DNA of 64,000 bases from Streptomyces tirandamycinicus (GTDB lineage: Bacteria; Actinomycetota; Actinomycetes; Streptomycetales; Streptomycetaceae), in NCBI RefSeq assembly GCF_003097515.1, contig NZ_CP029188.1, forward strand, positions 558,001 to 622,000, given 5' to 3'. The notes beneath the pieces were generated by a model. The model made no database searches. It was given only the letters and a program-made list of their open reading frames with translations, and had not been told where the DNA came from. Positions 52,064 through 60,804 of this stretch are shown here, piece after piece. Position 1 is the stretch's first letter. Every line of letters starts with the position of its first letter. The translations under genes were made by a program, and so were the position numbers.

Positions 52064-53332
52064 GTGACCATCACCCCGCCCGCCCTGAGTGTCTTCGAGA
52101 CCCTGGAGTCGGAGGTGCGCAGCTACTGCCGCGGTTGGCCCGCCGTCTTCGACCGCGCGCAGGGCGCCCGCCTCACCGACGAGGACGGCCACACCTACCT
52201 CGACTTCTTCGCCGGCGCAGGGTCGCTCAACTACGGCCACAACAACCCCGTGCTGAAACGCGCGCTGCTGGACTACCTGGAGCGCGACGGCATCACCCAC
52301 GGCCTGGACATGGCGACGACCGCCAAGCGGGCCTTCCTGGAGAGCTTCCAGAACGTCGTGCTGCGGCCGCGTGACCTGCCGTACAAGGTGATGTTCCCCG
52401 GCCCGACCGGCACCAACGCCGTCGAGGCCGCGCTGAAGCTGGCCCGCAAGGTGAAGGGCCGCGAGTCGATCGTCTCCTTCACCAACGCCTTCCACGGGAT
52501 GTCGCTCGGCTCCCTCGCCGTGACCGGCAACGCCTTCAAGCGCGCCGGCGCCGGCATCCCGCTGGTGCACGGCACCCCGATGCCGTTCGACAACTACCTG
52601 GACGGCCAGGTCCAGGACTTCCTCTGGTTCGAGCGCCTGCTCGAGGACCAGGGGTCCGGGCTGAACAAGCCCGCCGCGGTCATCGTCGAGACCGTGCAGG
52701 GCGAGGGCGGCATCAACGTCGCCCGCGCCGAGTGGCTGCGGGCGCTGGCCGACCTTTGCCGGCGTCAGGACATGCTGCTCATCGTCGACGACATCCAGAT
52801 GGGCTGCGGCCGCACCGGTGCCTTCTTCTCCTTCGAGGAGGCGGGCATCACCCCGGACATCGTCACCCTGTCGAAGTCCATCAGCGGCTACGGCCTGCCC
52901 ATGTCGCTCTGCCTGTTCGCCCCGGAGCTGGACCTCTGGGAGCCCGGCGAGCACAACGGCACCTTCCGCGGCAACAACCCGGCCTTCGTCACGGCGGCCG
53001 CCGCGCTGGACGCCTACTGGGCCGACGGGCAGATGGAGAAGCAGACCATCGCCCGCGGCGAGCAGGTCGAGCAGGCCCTCCTGGGCATCTGCGACGAGAA
53101 CTCCGCCCTCGGCGCCCACTACCGCGGCCGCGGTCTGGTCTGGGGCCTGGAGTTCACCGACAAGAGCCGTGCGTCGGCGGTCTGCGCGCGGGCGTTCGAG
53201 CTCGGCCTGCTGCTGGAGACCTCGGGTCCGGAGAGCGAGGTGGTGAAGCTGCTGCCGCCGCTGACCGTGACGCCCGACGAACTGGACGAGGGCCTGCGCA
53301 CGCTGGCCCGTTCCGTCCGCGAGACGGCCTGA
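52064..53332 (+). CDS. ectB: Diaminobutyrate-2-oxoglutarate transaminase
   Basis: 422 residues from GTG 52064 with AGGAG upstream. A class III PLP aminotransferase: [36 protein letters not shown], the Asp in [15 protein letters not shown], and the PLP lysine in [18 protein letters not shown]. It converts aspartate semialdehyde to diaminobutyrate with glutamate as donor, the first step of ectoine synthesis. Separated from ectA by 121 bp. Confidence 0.97.
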   Translation: MTITPPALSVFETLESEVRSYCRGWPAVFDRAQGARLTDEDGHTYLDFFAGAGSLNYGHNNPVLKRALLDYLERDGITHGLDMATTAKRAFLESFQNVVLRPRDLPYKVMFPGPTGTNAVEAALKLARKVKGRESIVSFTNAFHGMSLGSLAVTGNAFKRAGAGIPLVHGTPMPFDNYLDGQVQDFLWFERLLEDQGSGLNKPAAVIVETVQGEGGINVARAEWLRALADLCRRQDMLLIVDDIQMGCGRTGAFFSFEEAGITPDIVTLSKSISGYGLPMSLCLFAPELDLWEPGEHNGTFRGNNPAFVTAAAALDAYWADGQMEKQTIARGEQVEQALLGICDENSALGAHYRGRGLVWGLEFTDKSRASAVCARAFELGLLLETSGPESEVVKLLPPLTVTPDELDEGLRTLARSVRETA

Positions 53333-53390
53333 CGCCCCCGCGGCGCCGCCCCACCCCGTACGGCGAGGAAAGAAAGGTTCTGAACGCACC

Positions 53391-53819
53391 GTGATCGTCC
53401 GATCGCTCAAGGACATCGAGAACACCGACCGGCATGTCCGGTCGAAGTCCGGCACCTGGGAGAGCAAGCGGATCGTGCTCGCCAAGGAGAAGGCGGGCTT
53501 CTCCCTCCACGAGACCGTGCTGTACGCGGGTACGGAGACGTCGATGTGGTATGCGAACCACATCGAGGCCGTCCTCTGCGTGGAGGGCGAGGCGGAGCTG
53601 ACGAACGACGAGACCGGTGAGGCGCACTGGATCGAGCCCGGCACGATGTACCTGCTGGACGGTCACGAGCGCCACACACTGCGTCCCAAGACGGACTTCC
53701 GCTGCGTCTGCGTCTTCAACCCGCCCGTCACCGGGCGCGAGGACCACGACGAGAACGGCACCTACCCTCCCCCAGAGCCCGAGGCCTGGGGGGACCCCCA
53801 GCACACCGAGGAGGGCTGA
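53391..53819 (+). CDS. ectC: L-ectoine synthase
   Basis: 142 residues from GTG 53391, with GAGGAAAGAAAGG upstream. The cupin fold is typical of Ect[65 protein letters not shown] and [19 protein letters not shown]. It closes the ectoine ring by water loss from N-acetyl-diaminobutyrate. The C-terminus after about residue 124 reads [18 protein letters not shown], where a small palindromic element (53764-53803) has replaced the usual end. The active site lies before it, so activity should not be affected. Confidence 0.96.
   Translation: MIVRSLKDIENTDRHVRSKSGTWESKRIVLAKEKAGFSLHETVLYAGTETSMWYANHIEAVLCVEGEAELTNDETGEAHWIEPGTMYLLDGHERHTLRPKTDFRCVCVFNPPVTGREDHDENGTYPPPEPEAWGDPQHTEEG
53764..53803. repeat. 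Small palindromic element in the 3' end of ectC
   Basis: CCCCCAG (53769-53775) pairs with CTGGGGG (53786-53792), followed by GACCCCCAG. I know this kind of short repeat from many Streptomyces genes and intergenic sites. It encodes [10 protein letters not shown] in this frame. Confidence 0.65.
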
Positions 53820-53821
53820 CG

Positions 53822-54712
53822 ATGACCACCGCGATCACCGATCTCTACCCGACCCGCGGCGCCACGGAGACGGCCGTCCCCCGCCGGGACCCCGTGGTGT
53901 GGTCGGCGCCCGGAGCGCCGGGCCCGATCTCCGCGGCCGACCTCCAGGGCTACGAGCACGACGGCTTCCTCGCGATGCCGGAGCTGCTCACCCCGGCCGA
54001 GGTGGAGGTCTACCGCGCCGAGCTGGACCGGCTGGTCAACGACCCGCTGATCCGCGCCGACGAGCGCTCGATCGTCGAGCCGAAGTCGCAGTCGGTCCGT
54101 TCGGTGTTCGAGGTCCACAAGATCAGCGAGATCTTCGAGGCCCTGGTGCGCGACGAGCGCGTCGTGGGCCGGGCGCGGCAGATCCTCGGCTCGGACGTCT
54201 ACGTCCACCAGTCGCGGATCAACGTCAAGCCGGGCTTCGGGGCGTCGGGCTTCTACTGGCACTCGGACTTCGAGACCTGGCACGCCGAGGACGGGCTGCC
54301 GAACATGCGGACCGTGTCGGTGTCGATCGCGCTCACCGAGAACTACGACACCAACGGCGGGCTGATGATCATGCCCGGCTCGCACAAGACGTTCCTGGGC
54401 TGCGCCGGTGAGACGCCCAAGGACAACTACAAGAAGTCGCTGCAGATGCAGGACGCCGGAACCCCCTCGGACGAGGCGCTGACCGCGTTCGCGGACCGGC
54501 ACGGCATCCGGCTGTTCACCGGCAAGGCCGGCTCGGCGACCTGGTTCGACTGCAACGCGATGCACGGCTCCGGGGACAACATCACCCCGTACGCGCGCAG
54601 CAACGTCTTCATCGTGTTCAACAGCGTGGAGAACGCAGCGCGGGAGCCGTTCGCGGCACCGGTGCCGCGTCCGGCGTTCATCGGCGCGCGGGACTTCACG
54701 CCGGTGAGGTGA
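53822..54712 (+). CDS. ectD: Ectoine hydroxylase
   Basis: 296 residues from ATG 53822, two bases after the ectC stop. Fe(II)/2-oxoglutarate dioxygenase: H147 and D149 in FYWHSDFETWH and H248 in CNAMHGSGDN form the iron triad. The segment HQSRINVKPGFGASGFYWHSDFETWHAEDGLPNMR is the EctD signature. It makes 5-hydroxyectoine. Last of the operon; a strong hairpin follows. Confidence 0.97.
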   Translation: MTTAITDLYPTRGATETAVPRRDPVVWSAPGAPGPISAADLQGYEHDGFLAMPELLTPAEVEVYRAELDRLVNDPLIRADERSIVEPKSQSVRSVFEVHKISEIFEALVRDERVVGRARQILGSDVYVHQSRINVKPGFGASGFYWHSDFETWHAEDGLPNMRTVSVSIALTENYDTNGGLMIMPGSHKTFLGCAGETPKDNYKKSLQMQDAGTPSDEALTAFADRHGIRLFTGKAGSATWFDCNAMHGSGDNITPYARSNVFIVFNSVENAAREPFAAPVPRPAFIGARDFTPVR

Positions 54713-54800
54713 GCTCGGGGCCGGTTCCGGGGGACGCCCCGGAACACGGCGTCGGAGCGCGGTGGCCGCACCTCGGTGGGCCGCCGTGAGATGCGGGCAG

Positions 54801-54828
54801 GGGGCCGGCCGCTTATGCGGCCGGCCCC
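54801..54828 (+). terminator. Strong hairpin after ectABCD
   Basis: Perfect 12-bp stem GGGGCCGGCCGC / GCGGCCGGCCCC with a TTAT loop, then TTCCC. Confidence 0.88.
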
Positions 54829-54859
54829 TTCCCCGCGCCCGGGCCTCGGTGTCCGGGCA

Positions 54860-54985
54860 CCCGGCCGTGCCCGGACCGCGGCCCGGGCCCCTCACCCCGT
54901 GCCGGGACCCCGGTCAGCCGCCCGCGCGTACCCGGACCGCCGTCAGCCGCCCGGCCGTGCCCGGACCGCGGTCAGCCGCCCAGCG
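54860..54985. repeat. Degenerate CCGGACCGCGGTCAGCCGCCC repeats
   Basis: About four imperfect units run from the ectD terminator into the 3' end of the old yellow enzyme gene. Confidence 0.6.
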
Positions 54986-56051
54986 CCGGGTAGTCGACGT
55001 AGCCCTTGTCGCCGCCGCCGAAGAAGGTGCCGGGGTCGGGGGTGTTGAACGGGCCGCCCGCCCTCAGCCGGGCCGGCAGGTCGGGGTTGGCCAGGAACAG
55101 CGCGCCGTACGACACGATGTCGGCCACCCCGTCCTCGATCAGGCCGAGCGCGTCCGGTCCGGTCGGCCCCTCGGTCGCCGCGTTGAGGACGAGGGTGCCG
55201 GAGTACTCCTTGCGCAGGGCGAGGGTGAGCTCCCGCAGTTCCGGCCCGCCCTCCAGGACGTGCAGGTACGCCAGGTCCAGCGAGTCGAGCCCGCGGACCA
55301 GCGCGGGGTAGGCCAGCTCGGCCTCCTCCAGGGGTTCGGCGATGTCGTTGTACCCATGGGTGGGCGAGATCCGGATGGCGGTGCGCCCGGCGCCGATCGC
55401 GGCGGCGACGGCCTGGGTGACCTCGAGGGCGAATCGGGTGCGGGACTCGGGTGAGCCGCCCCACTCGTCCTCGCGGAGGTTGGTGTTGGGCGCCAGGAAC
55501 TGGTGGATGAGGTAGCCGTTGGCGCCGTGCAGTTCCACCCCGTCGAAGCCCGCCTCGATCGCGTTGCGCGCGGCGGTGACGAAGTCGGCGATGGTGGCGC
55601 GTACCTCGTCCGCGGTGAGTTCGCGCGGGGTGACCAGGTCCAGGGGGCCCTCGTGGGTGAAGACCTGACCCGCGGCGGCCACCGGGGAGGGGCCGACCGG
55701 TACGAGCCCGTCGGGCAGCAGCGACGGGTGGCCGATCCGGCCCGCGTGCATGAGCTGCGCGAAGATCCGCCCGCCCGCCGCGTGCACCGCGTCGGTGACC
55801 CGGCGCCAGGCCGCGACCTGCTCCCGCGAGTGCAGTCCGGGAGTGTCCGGGTAGCCCTGGCCGACGGGGGAGGGCTGGATGCCCTCCGTGATGATGAGCC
55901 CGGCGGAGGCGCGCTGCGTGTAGTACTCGACGGTGGAGTCGGTCGGGGTGAGGCCCGGGCCGAAGGCGCGGCTGCGGGTCATCGGCGCCATGGCGATGCG
56001 GTTGGCGAGCGGTGTGCCGCGGAGGTCGATCGGGTCGAAGGCGATGGTCAT
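54972..56051 (-). CDS. Old yellow enzyme-family alkene reductase (FMN)
   Basis: 359 residues from ATG 56051. OYE motifs in order: LRGTPLANRIAMAPMTRSRA, GLIITEGIQPSPVGQGYPDTPG, RIFAQLMHAGRIGHPS, ELHGANGYLIHQFLAPNTNLREDEWGGS, and YGALFLANPDLPARL near the end. The substrate-binding pair reads HGAN (H-N type in the FMN site). It reduces activated C=C bonds with NAD(P)H. It is divergent from a MarR gene with two palindromes in between, as for the NemR/NemA logic of electrophile-induced detoxification. Confidence 0.92.
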   Translation of the reverse strand: MTIAFDPIDLRGTPLANRIAMAPMTRSRAFGPGLTPTDSTVEYYTQRASAGLIITEGIQPSPVGQGYPDTPGLHSREQVAAWRRVTDAVHAAGGRIFAQLMHAGRIGHPSLLPDGLVPVGPSPVAAAGQVFTHEGPLDLVTPRELTADEVRATIADFVTAARNAIEAGFDGVELHGANGYLIHQFLAPNTNLREDEWGGSPESRTRFALEVTQAVAAAIGAGRTAIRISPTHGYNDIAEPLEEAELAYPALVRGLDSLDLAYLHVLEGGPELRELTLALRKEYSGTLVLNAATEGPTGPDALGLIEDGVADIVSYGALFLANPDLPARLRAGGPFNTPDPGTFFGGGDKGYVDYPALGG

Positions 56052-56084
56052 GACAGCTCCCACAGGGACGGACGCAAGACAATG

Positions 56085-56141
56085 TTGGTCGGCCAAGCAT
56101 TGGCCGCGGCTGCCACTGTAACGCATTGATTGGCCGACCAA
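56085..56141. promoter_or_regulatory. Two MarR operators TTGGTCGGCCAA and TTGGCCGACCAA
   Basis: 12-bp sites at 56085-56096 and 56130-56141 are near-palindromes and are reverse complements of each other. They sit on both sides of the region between the old yellow enzyme and MarR genes. Confidence 0.78.
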
Positions 56142-56218
56142 GGTAATCTGGTCCGGTGGATGTGTGGGACCGTCGGGGCGGTCCACGCGATCCGCAGCGA
56201 GAGCACCGAGGAGGCCCG

Positions 56219-56791
56219 ATGAACCCGGAGGCCGGCTCCTTCTGTCCCGGGGCGGGGGGCGGACAGCTGCCGGCCGCCGCCCGCGGCGGCCCGGTCAGCC
56301 ATGCCGTCTCCCGGGTGGCCCGGCTCCACCGCGTCGCGGCGGGCAGGCTGCTGCGGCAGGCGGGGCTCTATCCGGGCCAGGAGATGGTGATGATGTACCT
56401 CTGGGAGGCCGGGCCGGTCCGGCAGTCCGAACTCATCAAGGCCAGCGAGCTCGACCCGTCGACCGTCACCAAGATGCTCCAGCGCCTGGAGCAGTCCGGC
56501 CATGTCCGCAGGTGCCCGGACCCCGCCGACCGGCGTGCGGTGCTGGTCGAGGCGACCGAGGGCAGCTGTGCGCTGCTCGCCGAGGTCAGCCGGGCCTGGA
56601 GCACGCTGGAGGAGGTGACGCTGGCCGGGCTCGACCCGGCCGAGCGCGCGGAACTGGCCCGGCTGCTGGCCAAGGTCGAGGGCAACCTCTGCACCGAGGC
56701 CCTGGCGGAGTGCCGCGATCTCCCGACGGCGCGGCCGGCCCGCCCCGGCAGCACGCCCGACCGGCAGGAGGGGGACCGCACCCGGCGCTAG
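56219..56791 (+). CDS. MarR-family regulator
   Basis: 190 residues from ATG 56219, with GAGGAGG upstream. The winged helix is MVMMYLWEAGPVRQSELIKASELDPSTVTKMLQRLEQSGHVRRCPDPADRRAVLVEATEGS (about 55-118), with the wing residues D-x-R-R intact. The two operators before it are shared with the divergent old yellow enzyme gene, so it likely represses both and is released by a reactive small molecule. One cysteine (C119-type, in GSCALL) lies at the start of the dimer helix. The C-terminus is polar and disordered. Confidence 0.9.
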   Translation: MNPEAGSFCPGAGGGQLPAAARGGPVSHAVSRVARLHRVAAGRLLRQAGLYPGQEMVMMYLWEAGPVRQSELIKASELDPSTVTKMLQRLEQSGHVRRCPDPADRRAVLVEATEGSCALLAEVSRAWSTLEEVTLAGLDPAERAELARLLAKVEGNLCTEALAECRDLPTARPARPGSTPDRQEGDRTRR

Positions 56792-57027
56792 TGCCGCATC
56801 GGGCGCCGGAACGGGACGTCACGGCCGGACGCGAGGATCCCCGCCCGGCCCGCCCGCGGACACACCGGCGGCGAGCCCGGGAGGACCGCACCCGGCCCGG
56901 GACCACGCCCACTCCACGGCCGACGGGCACGCCCTCCCCGGCCGGCGGGCAGGCCCTCCCCTCGCCGACAGGCACGGCCTCCCCCGGCCGGCGGGCGCAC
57001 CGGCCCCCGCCCGCCGGGCACGCCCGC

Positions 57028-58071
57028 TCAGCCCGACAGCACGTCGAGGGCCCGGTCGACGTCGGCGGCCGAGTTGTAGAGGTGGAACGAGGCCCGCAGA
57101 TTGCCCGCGCGGGCCGACACGACGATTCCCGCACGGGCGAGCAGGGACTTGCGCTCGCCGAGTCCGGGCACCCCGACGATCGCCGAGTCGCCGGGGACGG
57201 GCTCGTGCCCGAGTCCCACCAGCCCCGCCCGGAACCGGGCCGCCAGCGCGGTGTCGTGCGCATGGACCGCCGCGATGCCGGTCTCCTCCAGCAGCGGCAG
57301 GGACTGCGCGGCCGCGTGGTAGGAGAGGTACGAGGGCGGTTCGTCGTAGCGCCGGGCGGAGCGGGCGAACTCCTCGACGGGCCCGTAGGTGCTCCCCTCC
57401 GGGTCCTCCGCCGCGTACAGACCCGCGTGCACCGGGGCCAGCGACTCCTGCGCCTCCTCGGTGACGGTGAGGAAGGACGCGCCGCGCGGGCACAGCAGGT
57501 ACTTGAACCCGCCCGTGACCGTGTAGTCGTACCGTCCCGCGTCCAGCGGCAGCCAGCCGGCGGCCTGGCTGGCGTCCAGCAGCACGCGCGCGCCGTGCAC
57601 GGCCGCGGCGGCCCGCACCGCCGGCAGATCCGCGACCCGGCCGTCGGCGGACTGCACCGCGGACAGGGCCACCAGCGCGGTACCGGGCCCCACCGCCTCG
57701 GCGAGCGAGTCGAGCGGGGCGTACCGCACCTTCAGGTCCCGGGTGGTGAAGGGGGTGACCATGGAGCTGAACTCGCCCTCGGGCACCAGGACTTCGGCAC
57801 CGGCGGGGAGGGAGGCCGCGATCAGCCCCACATGGACGGCGACCGAACCGCCGAGCGCGACCCGGTCCGCGGACACGCCCATCAGCCGGGCGAAGGACGC
57901 TCGCGCGGTCTCGACGGCCGCCGTGCTCCCCGAACCCTCCGGGCGGCCCTCGGCGAGCTCCCGGGCGAGCCTGCCGGCGGCCTCCACCGAACGCCTCGGC
58001 AGCAGACCGCAGAAGGAGGTGTTCAGATACGTCGACGTGGGCGCGAACTCGGCGCCTCCCAGGGTCTCCAT
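57028..58071 (-). CDS. Class V aminotransferase-fold PLP protein
   Basis: 347 residues from ATG 58071. The fold has YLNTSFCGLLPRRSVEAAG at the N-terminus, the Asp/His-type cofactor loop ARVLLDASQAAGWLPLD, and the PLP lysine in VTGGFKYLLCPRGASFLTV. Related proteins are cysteine desulfurases, kynureninases and isopenicillin-N epimerase-like enzymes. There are no partner genes, so the reaction is open. The 236 bp downstream (56792-57027) contains only degenerate GGCCGGCGGGC repeats. Confidence 0.88.
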   Translation of the reverse strand: METLGGAEFAPTSTYLNTSFCGLLPRRSVEAAGRLARELAEGRPEGSGSTAAVETARASFARLMGVSADRVALGGSVAVHVGLIAASLPAGAEVLVPEGEFSSMVTPFTTRDLKVRYAPLDSLAEAVGPGTALVALSAVQSADGRVADLPAVRAAAAVHGARVLLDASQAAGWLPLDAGRYDYTVTGGFKYLLCPRGASFLTVTEEAQESLAPVHAGLYAAEDPEGSTYGPVEEFARSARRYDEPPSYLSYHAAAQSLPLLEETGIAAVHAHDTALAARFRAGLVGLGHEPVPGDSAIVGVPGLGERKSLLARAGIVVSARAGNLRASFHLYNSAADVDRALDVLSG

Positions 58072-58230
58072 GTCCCGTACCCTAACGGGGCGTCCGGCCG
58101 CGCCGGATGACGGCCGTGCACCAGGCCCGCGCGCTCCGGGGCGGCCCGGCCGGCCCCCGCCCACGAGCAGACGGTCAAGGACGCGCCGTTCGCGCCCGGG
58201 ACCGGCCTGCTCCGTCGCCAGGAGGCTCTG

Positions 58231-58710
58231 ATGGCTCCGATGGAGGTCGTCCTCCGCGAGGTCCGGCACCCCGACCTCGACACCTTCTTCGCGCTGATGC
58301 AGGACCCGGAGGCCGTGCGGATGGCCGCGTTCACCCCCGAGGACCCGGGCGACCGGGCACGGTTCGACGCCCACTGGGAGCGGGTCCTGCGCACGGACGG
58401 CGTCCACCGCACCGTCGTCGCCGACGGCGTCGTGGCGGGGCACGCCGCCGTGTACGGGCCGCCCGGCGAGCGTGAGGTGACGTACTGGATCGACCGTGCC
58501 TTCTGGGGGCGCGGTGTGGCGACGTCGGCGCTGCGCGCACTGCTGCTGCTCGTGCCGGAACGGCCGCTGCACGCCCGCGCGGCAGCCGACAACGCGGGTT
58601 CCCTGCGCGTGCTGGCCAAGTGCGGGTTCACCGTGACCGGGCGGGACTCCGGCTTCGCGCACGCGCGGGGCGGGGAGACCGAGGAGTTGCTGCTGCGGCT
58701 CGACGGCTGA
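58231..58710 (+). CDS. GNAT N-acetyltransferase (RimJ/RimL type)
   Basis: 159 residues from ATG 58231, with AGGAGG upstream. GNAT motif A is YWIDRAFWGRGVATSALRALLLLVP (about 90-114), and the C-terminal ADNAGSLRVLAKCGFTVTGRDSG is the usual RimJ/RimL type. It transfers acetyl from acetyl-CoA to a small amine or peptide. The substrate is unknown. It is divergent from the aminotransferase gene. A (CGGCCGGA) repeat of four units follows (about 58733-58763). Confidence 0.88.
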   Translation: MAPMEVVLREVRHPDLDTFFALMQDPEAVRMAAFTPEDPGDRARFDAHWERVLRTDGVHRTVVADGVVAGHAAVYGPPGEREVTYWIDRAFWGRGVATSALRALLLLVPERPLHARAAADNAGSLRVLAKCGFTVTGRDSGFAHARGGETEELLLRLDG

Positions 58711-58830
58711 GGCCCGCGGGCCCGGCTCCTCCGGCCGGACGGCCGGACGGCCGGACGGCCGGATGAGGGTTCGGTGAGAAAACCGGCCCGTCCGGAACGG
58801 CGCTCCCCGTGCCGTTCGTCCTCATGCGGG

Positions 58831-60279
58831 ATGAACAAGACGATCAGGCGCACCGCGGTCTTCAGCCTGCTCCTGGTGTTCGCCCTGCTGCTGCGGGCGA
58901 CCTGGGTGCAGGCCTACGAGGCCAAGGCACTCGCGGACGACCAGCACAACCGGCGGAACACCATCGCGCAGTACGCGCAGCCGCTCGGCGACATCGTCGT
59001 GGCCGGCTCCCCGGTCACCGGCTCGCAGCGGACGGAGGGAGGCGATCTCGCGTACCAGCGCACGTATACGGAGGGCGCGCTGTACGCACCCGTCACCGGC
59101 TACAGCTCACAGGCGTACGGGGCCACTCAACTCGAAGGCATCTACGGCGACGTGCTCGACGGCACGGACAACCGGCTGAAGAACCCGCTGGACGTGCTCA
59201 CCGGCAAGCAGGCGCCGCCGGGGGACGTCCTCACCACCATCGACCCGGCGGTCCAGAAGGCCGGCTTCGAGGCGCTCGGCGGCAAGAAGGGCGCCGCGGT
59301 CGCCATCGACCCGGTGACCGGTCGGATCCTGGCCGTGGTGAGCACCCCGTCGTACGACCCGTCGCGGATCAGCGGGACCACGGACGGCGAGGCGTGGCGG
59401 CAGCTCACCGAGGACGAGGACCAGCCGATGCTCAACCGGGCTCTGCGGCAGCCGCTGCCGCCCGGCTCGACCTTCAAGCTGGTGGTCGCCGCCGCGGCGC
59501 TGGAGGACGGTTGGTACTCGTCGGTCGACGAGCCGACCGACAGCCCCCAGCCCTACACGCTGCCGAACACCCGGACGGTGCTGGTGAACGAGAACGAGTC
59601 CGCGCCCTGCGAGAACGCCACGATCCGCACCGCTCTGCGGTACTCCTGCAACAACGTCTTCGGCAGGATGGCGGAGCAGCTCGGCAAGGACAAGCTCCGG
59701 GCGACGGCGGAGAAGTTCGGCTTCAACGACTCCGAGCAGGACGTCCCCGTGCGTGCCGCCACGAGTGTGTACCCGTCGGACATGGACGAGGCGCAGACGG
59801 CGCTGACGGGCATCGGGCAGTTCGAGGTCACGGCCACTCCGCTGCAGATGGCCATGGTGTCGGCCGCCCTGGCCGACGACGGGCTCATGGCGTCGCCGCA
59901 TATGGTGTCCAAGGTCGTGGACGCGGACGGGAACACCCTGCGGGAGTACCCGGACTCCGACACCGAGCGGATCGTGTCGTCGAGGACGGCGGAGCAGCTG
60001 CGCAGCGCGATGGTCACGGTCGTCGAGGACGGCACGGGCAGCAACGCCCGGATCGACGGCGCCGAGGTCGGCGGCAAGACGGGCACGGCCCAGCACGGCG
60101 AGAACAACAGCGCGACGCCGTACGCCTGGTTCACCTCGTACGCCGAGGACGGCGGGTCCGGCACGAAGGTGGCGGTCGCCGTCGTCGTCGAGGACTCCGG
60201 GGCGGCGCGCTCCGAGGTGAGCGGCAACGGACTCGCGGCGCCGATCGCGGCGAAGATGATGCGGGCGGCACTGGCATAG
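58831..60279 (+). CDS. Penicillin-binding protein (class B-like transpeptidase)
   Basis: 482 residues from ATG 58831. An N-terminal membrane anchor (RRTAVFSLLLVFALLLRATWVQA, 6-28) and a short dimerisation part are followed by the transpeptidase domain with all three motifs: S213-x-x-K216 (PPGSTFK), S272-C-N274 and K416-T-G418 (GGKTGTAQHG). It cross-links peptidoglycan outside the membrane. It lacks the large PBP2/PBP3 N-terminal domain, so it is like the Streptomyces SCO1875-type or PbpA proteins. A hypothetical membrane gene follows in the same direction. Confidence 0.92.
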   Translation: MNKTIRRTAVFSLLLVFALLLRATWVQAYEAKALADDQHNRRNTIAQYAQPLGDIVVAGSPVTGSQRTEGGDLAYQRTYTEGALYAPVTGYSSQAYGATQLEGIYGDVLDGTDNRLKNPLDVLTGKQAPPGDVLTTIDPAVQKAGFEALGGKKGAAVAIDPVTGRILAVVSTPSYDPSRISGTTDGEAWRQLTEDEDQPMLNRALRQPLPPGSTFKLVVAAAALEDGWYSSVDEPTDSPQPYTLPNTRTVLVNENESAPCENATIRTALRYSCNNVFGRMAEQLGKDKLRATAEKFGFNDSEQDVPVRAATSVYPSDMDEAQTALTGIGQFEVTATPLQMAMVSAALADDGLMASPHMVSKVVDADGNTLREYPDSDTERIVSSRTAEQLRSAMVTVVEDGTGSNARIDGAEVGGKTGTAQHGENNSATPYAWFTSYAEDGGSGTKVAVAVVVEDSGAARSEVSGNGLAAPIAAKMMRAALA

Positions 60280-60384
60280 CGGGCAGCGGCGCCGGAAGGA
60301 CCGAATCCGGTTGGCGGACGGGGCACGGGGCGCGGTATGCAGGGTCCTTCATCGATTACGTGTCCCGGCTCCGGGGAGGACCTC

Positions 60385-60804
60385 GTGCGACGGCTGCCCC
60401 GTTCCCTGGCCGGCTGGACCATGGCGGTGTTCGGTGCGATGGCCGCGGTCATGGGCCTCGTGGGGCTCGTCTCGCCGGACCTCCAGCTCGCGGTCCTCGG
60501 TCTCGGCTCCGGCAGGGAGCCGGTGCGCAGCGCCGCGGGCGATCACACGGCCGCGTTCGTCACCGCCTCCTCGATGGCCGCGCTCAACATGGGCGTGTAC
60601 TACGTACTCGCGGCCCTGTCCGACTGGAAGCCCTTCTTCCGCTGGACCGTTCCGTTCCGGCTGCTCACCTTCCTGGTCTTCGGCCTCGCGGTGCTCGCCG
60701 GCCGCGCGCCCGCCCCGTTCCTCGGCGTGGCCCTCTGGGAGGGCCTCGGCGCGCTCGCGACGGGCCTGGCCCTCCGCGCCGACGCACGGCGCGCGGCTAC
60801 CTGA
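60385..60804 (+). CDS. Small membrane protein of unknown function
   Basis: 139 residues from GTG 60385, chosen because GGAGG lies 5 bp upstream; an ATG at 60337 has no such site. Four hydrophobic segments (about 8-30, 55-75, 82-105, 112-130) give a four-helix inner-membrane protein. No known family; it follows the PBP gene at a 105-bp distance. The 3' end overlaps the end of the convergent NCS2 permease by 8 bp. Confidence 0.7.
   Translation: MRRLPRSLAGWTMAVFGAMAAVMGLVGLVSPDLQLAVLGLGSGREPVRSAAGDHTAAFVTASSMAALNMGVYYVLAALSDWKPFFRWTVPFRLLTFLVFGLAVLAGRAPAPFLGVALWEGLGALATGLALRADARRAAT

Noticed and set aside
56098..56125. GCCACTGT near the MarR operators as a B12 riboswitch box
   Set aside because: No surrounding riboswitch stems, and the genes are unrelated to corrinoids.
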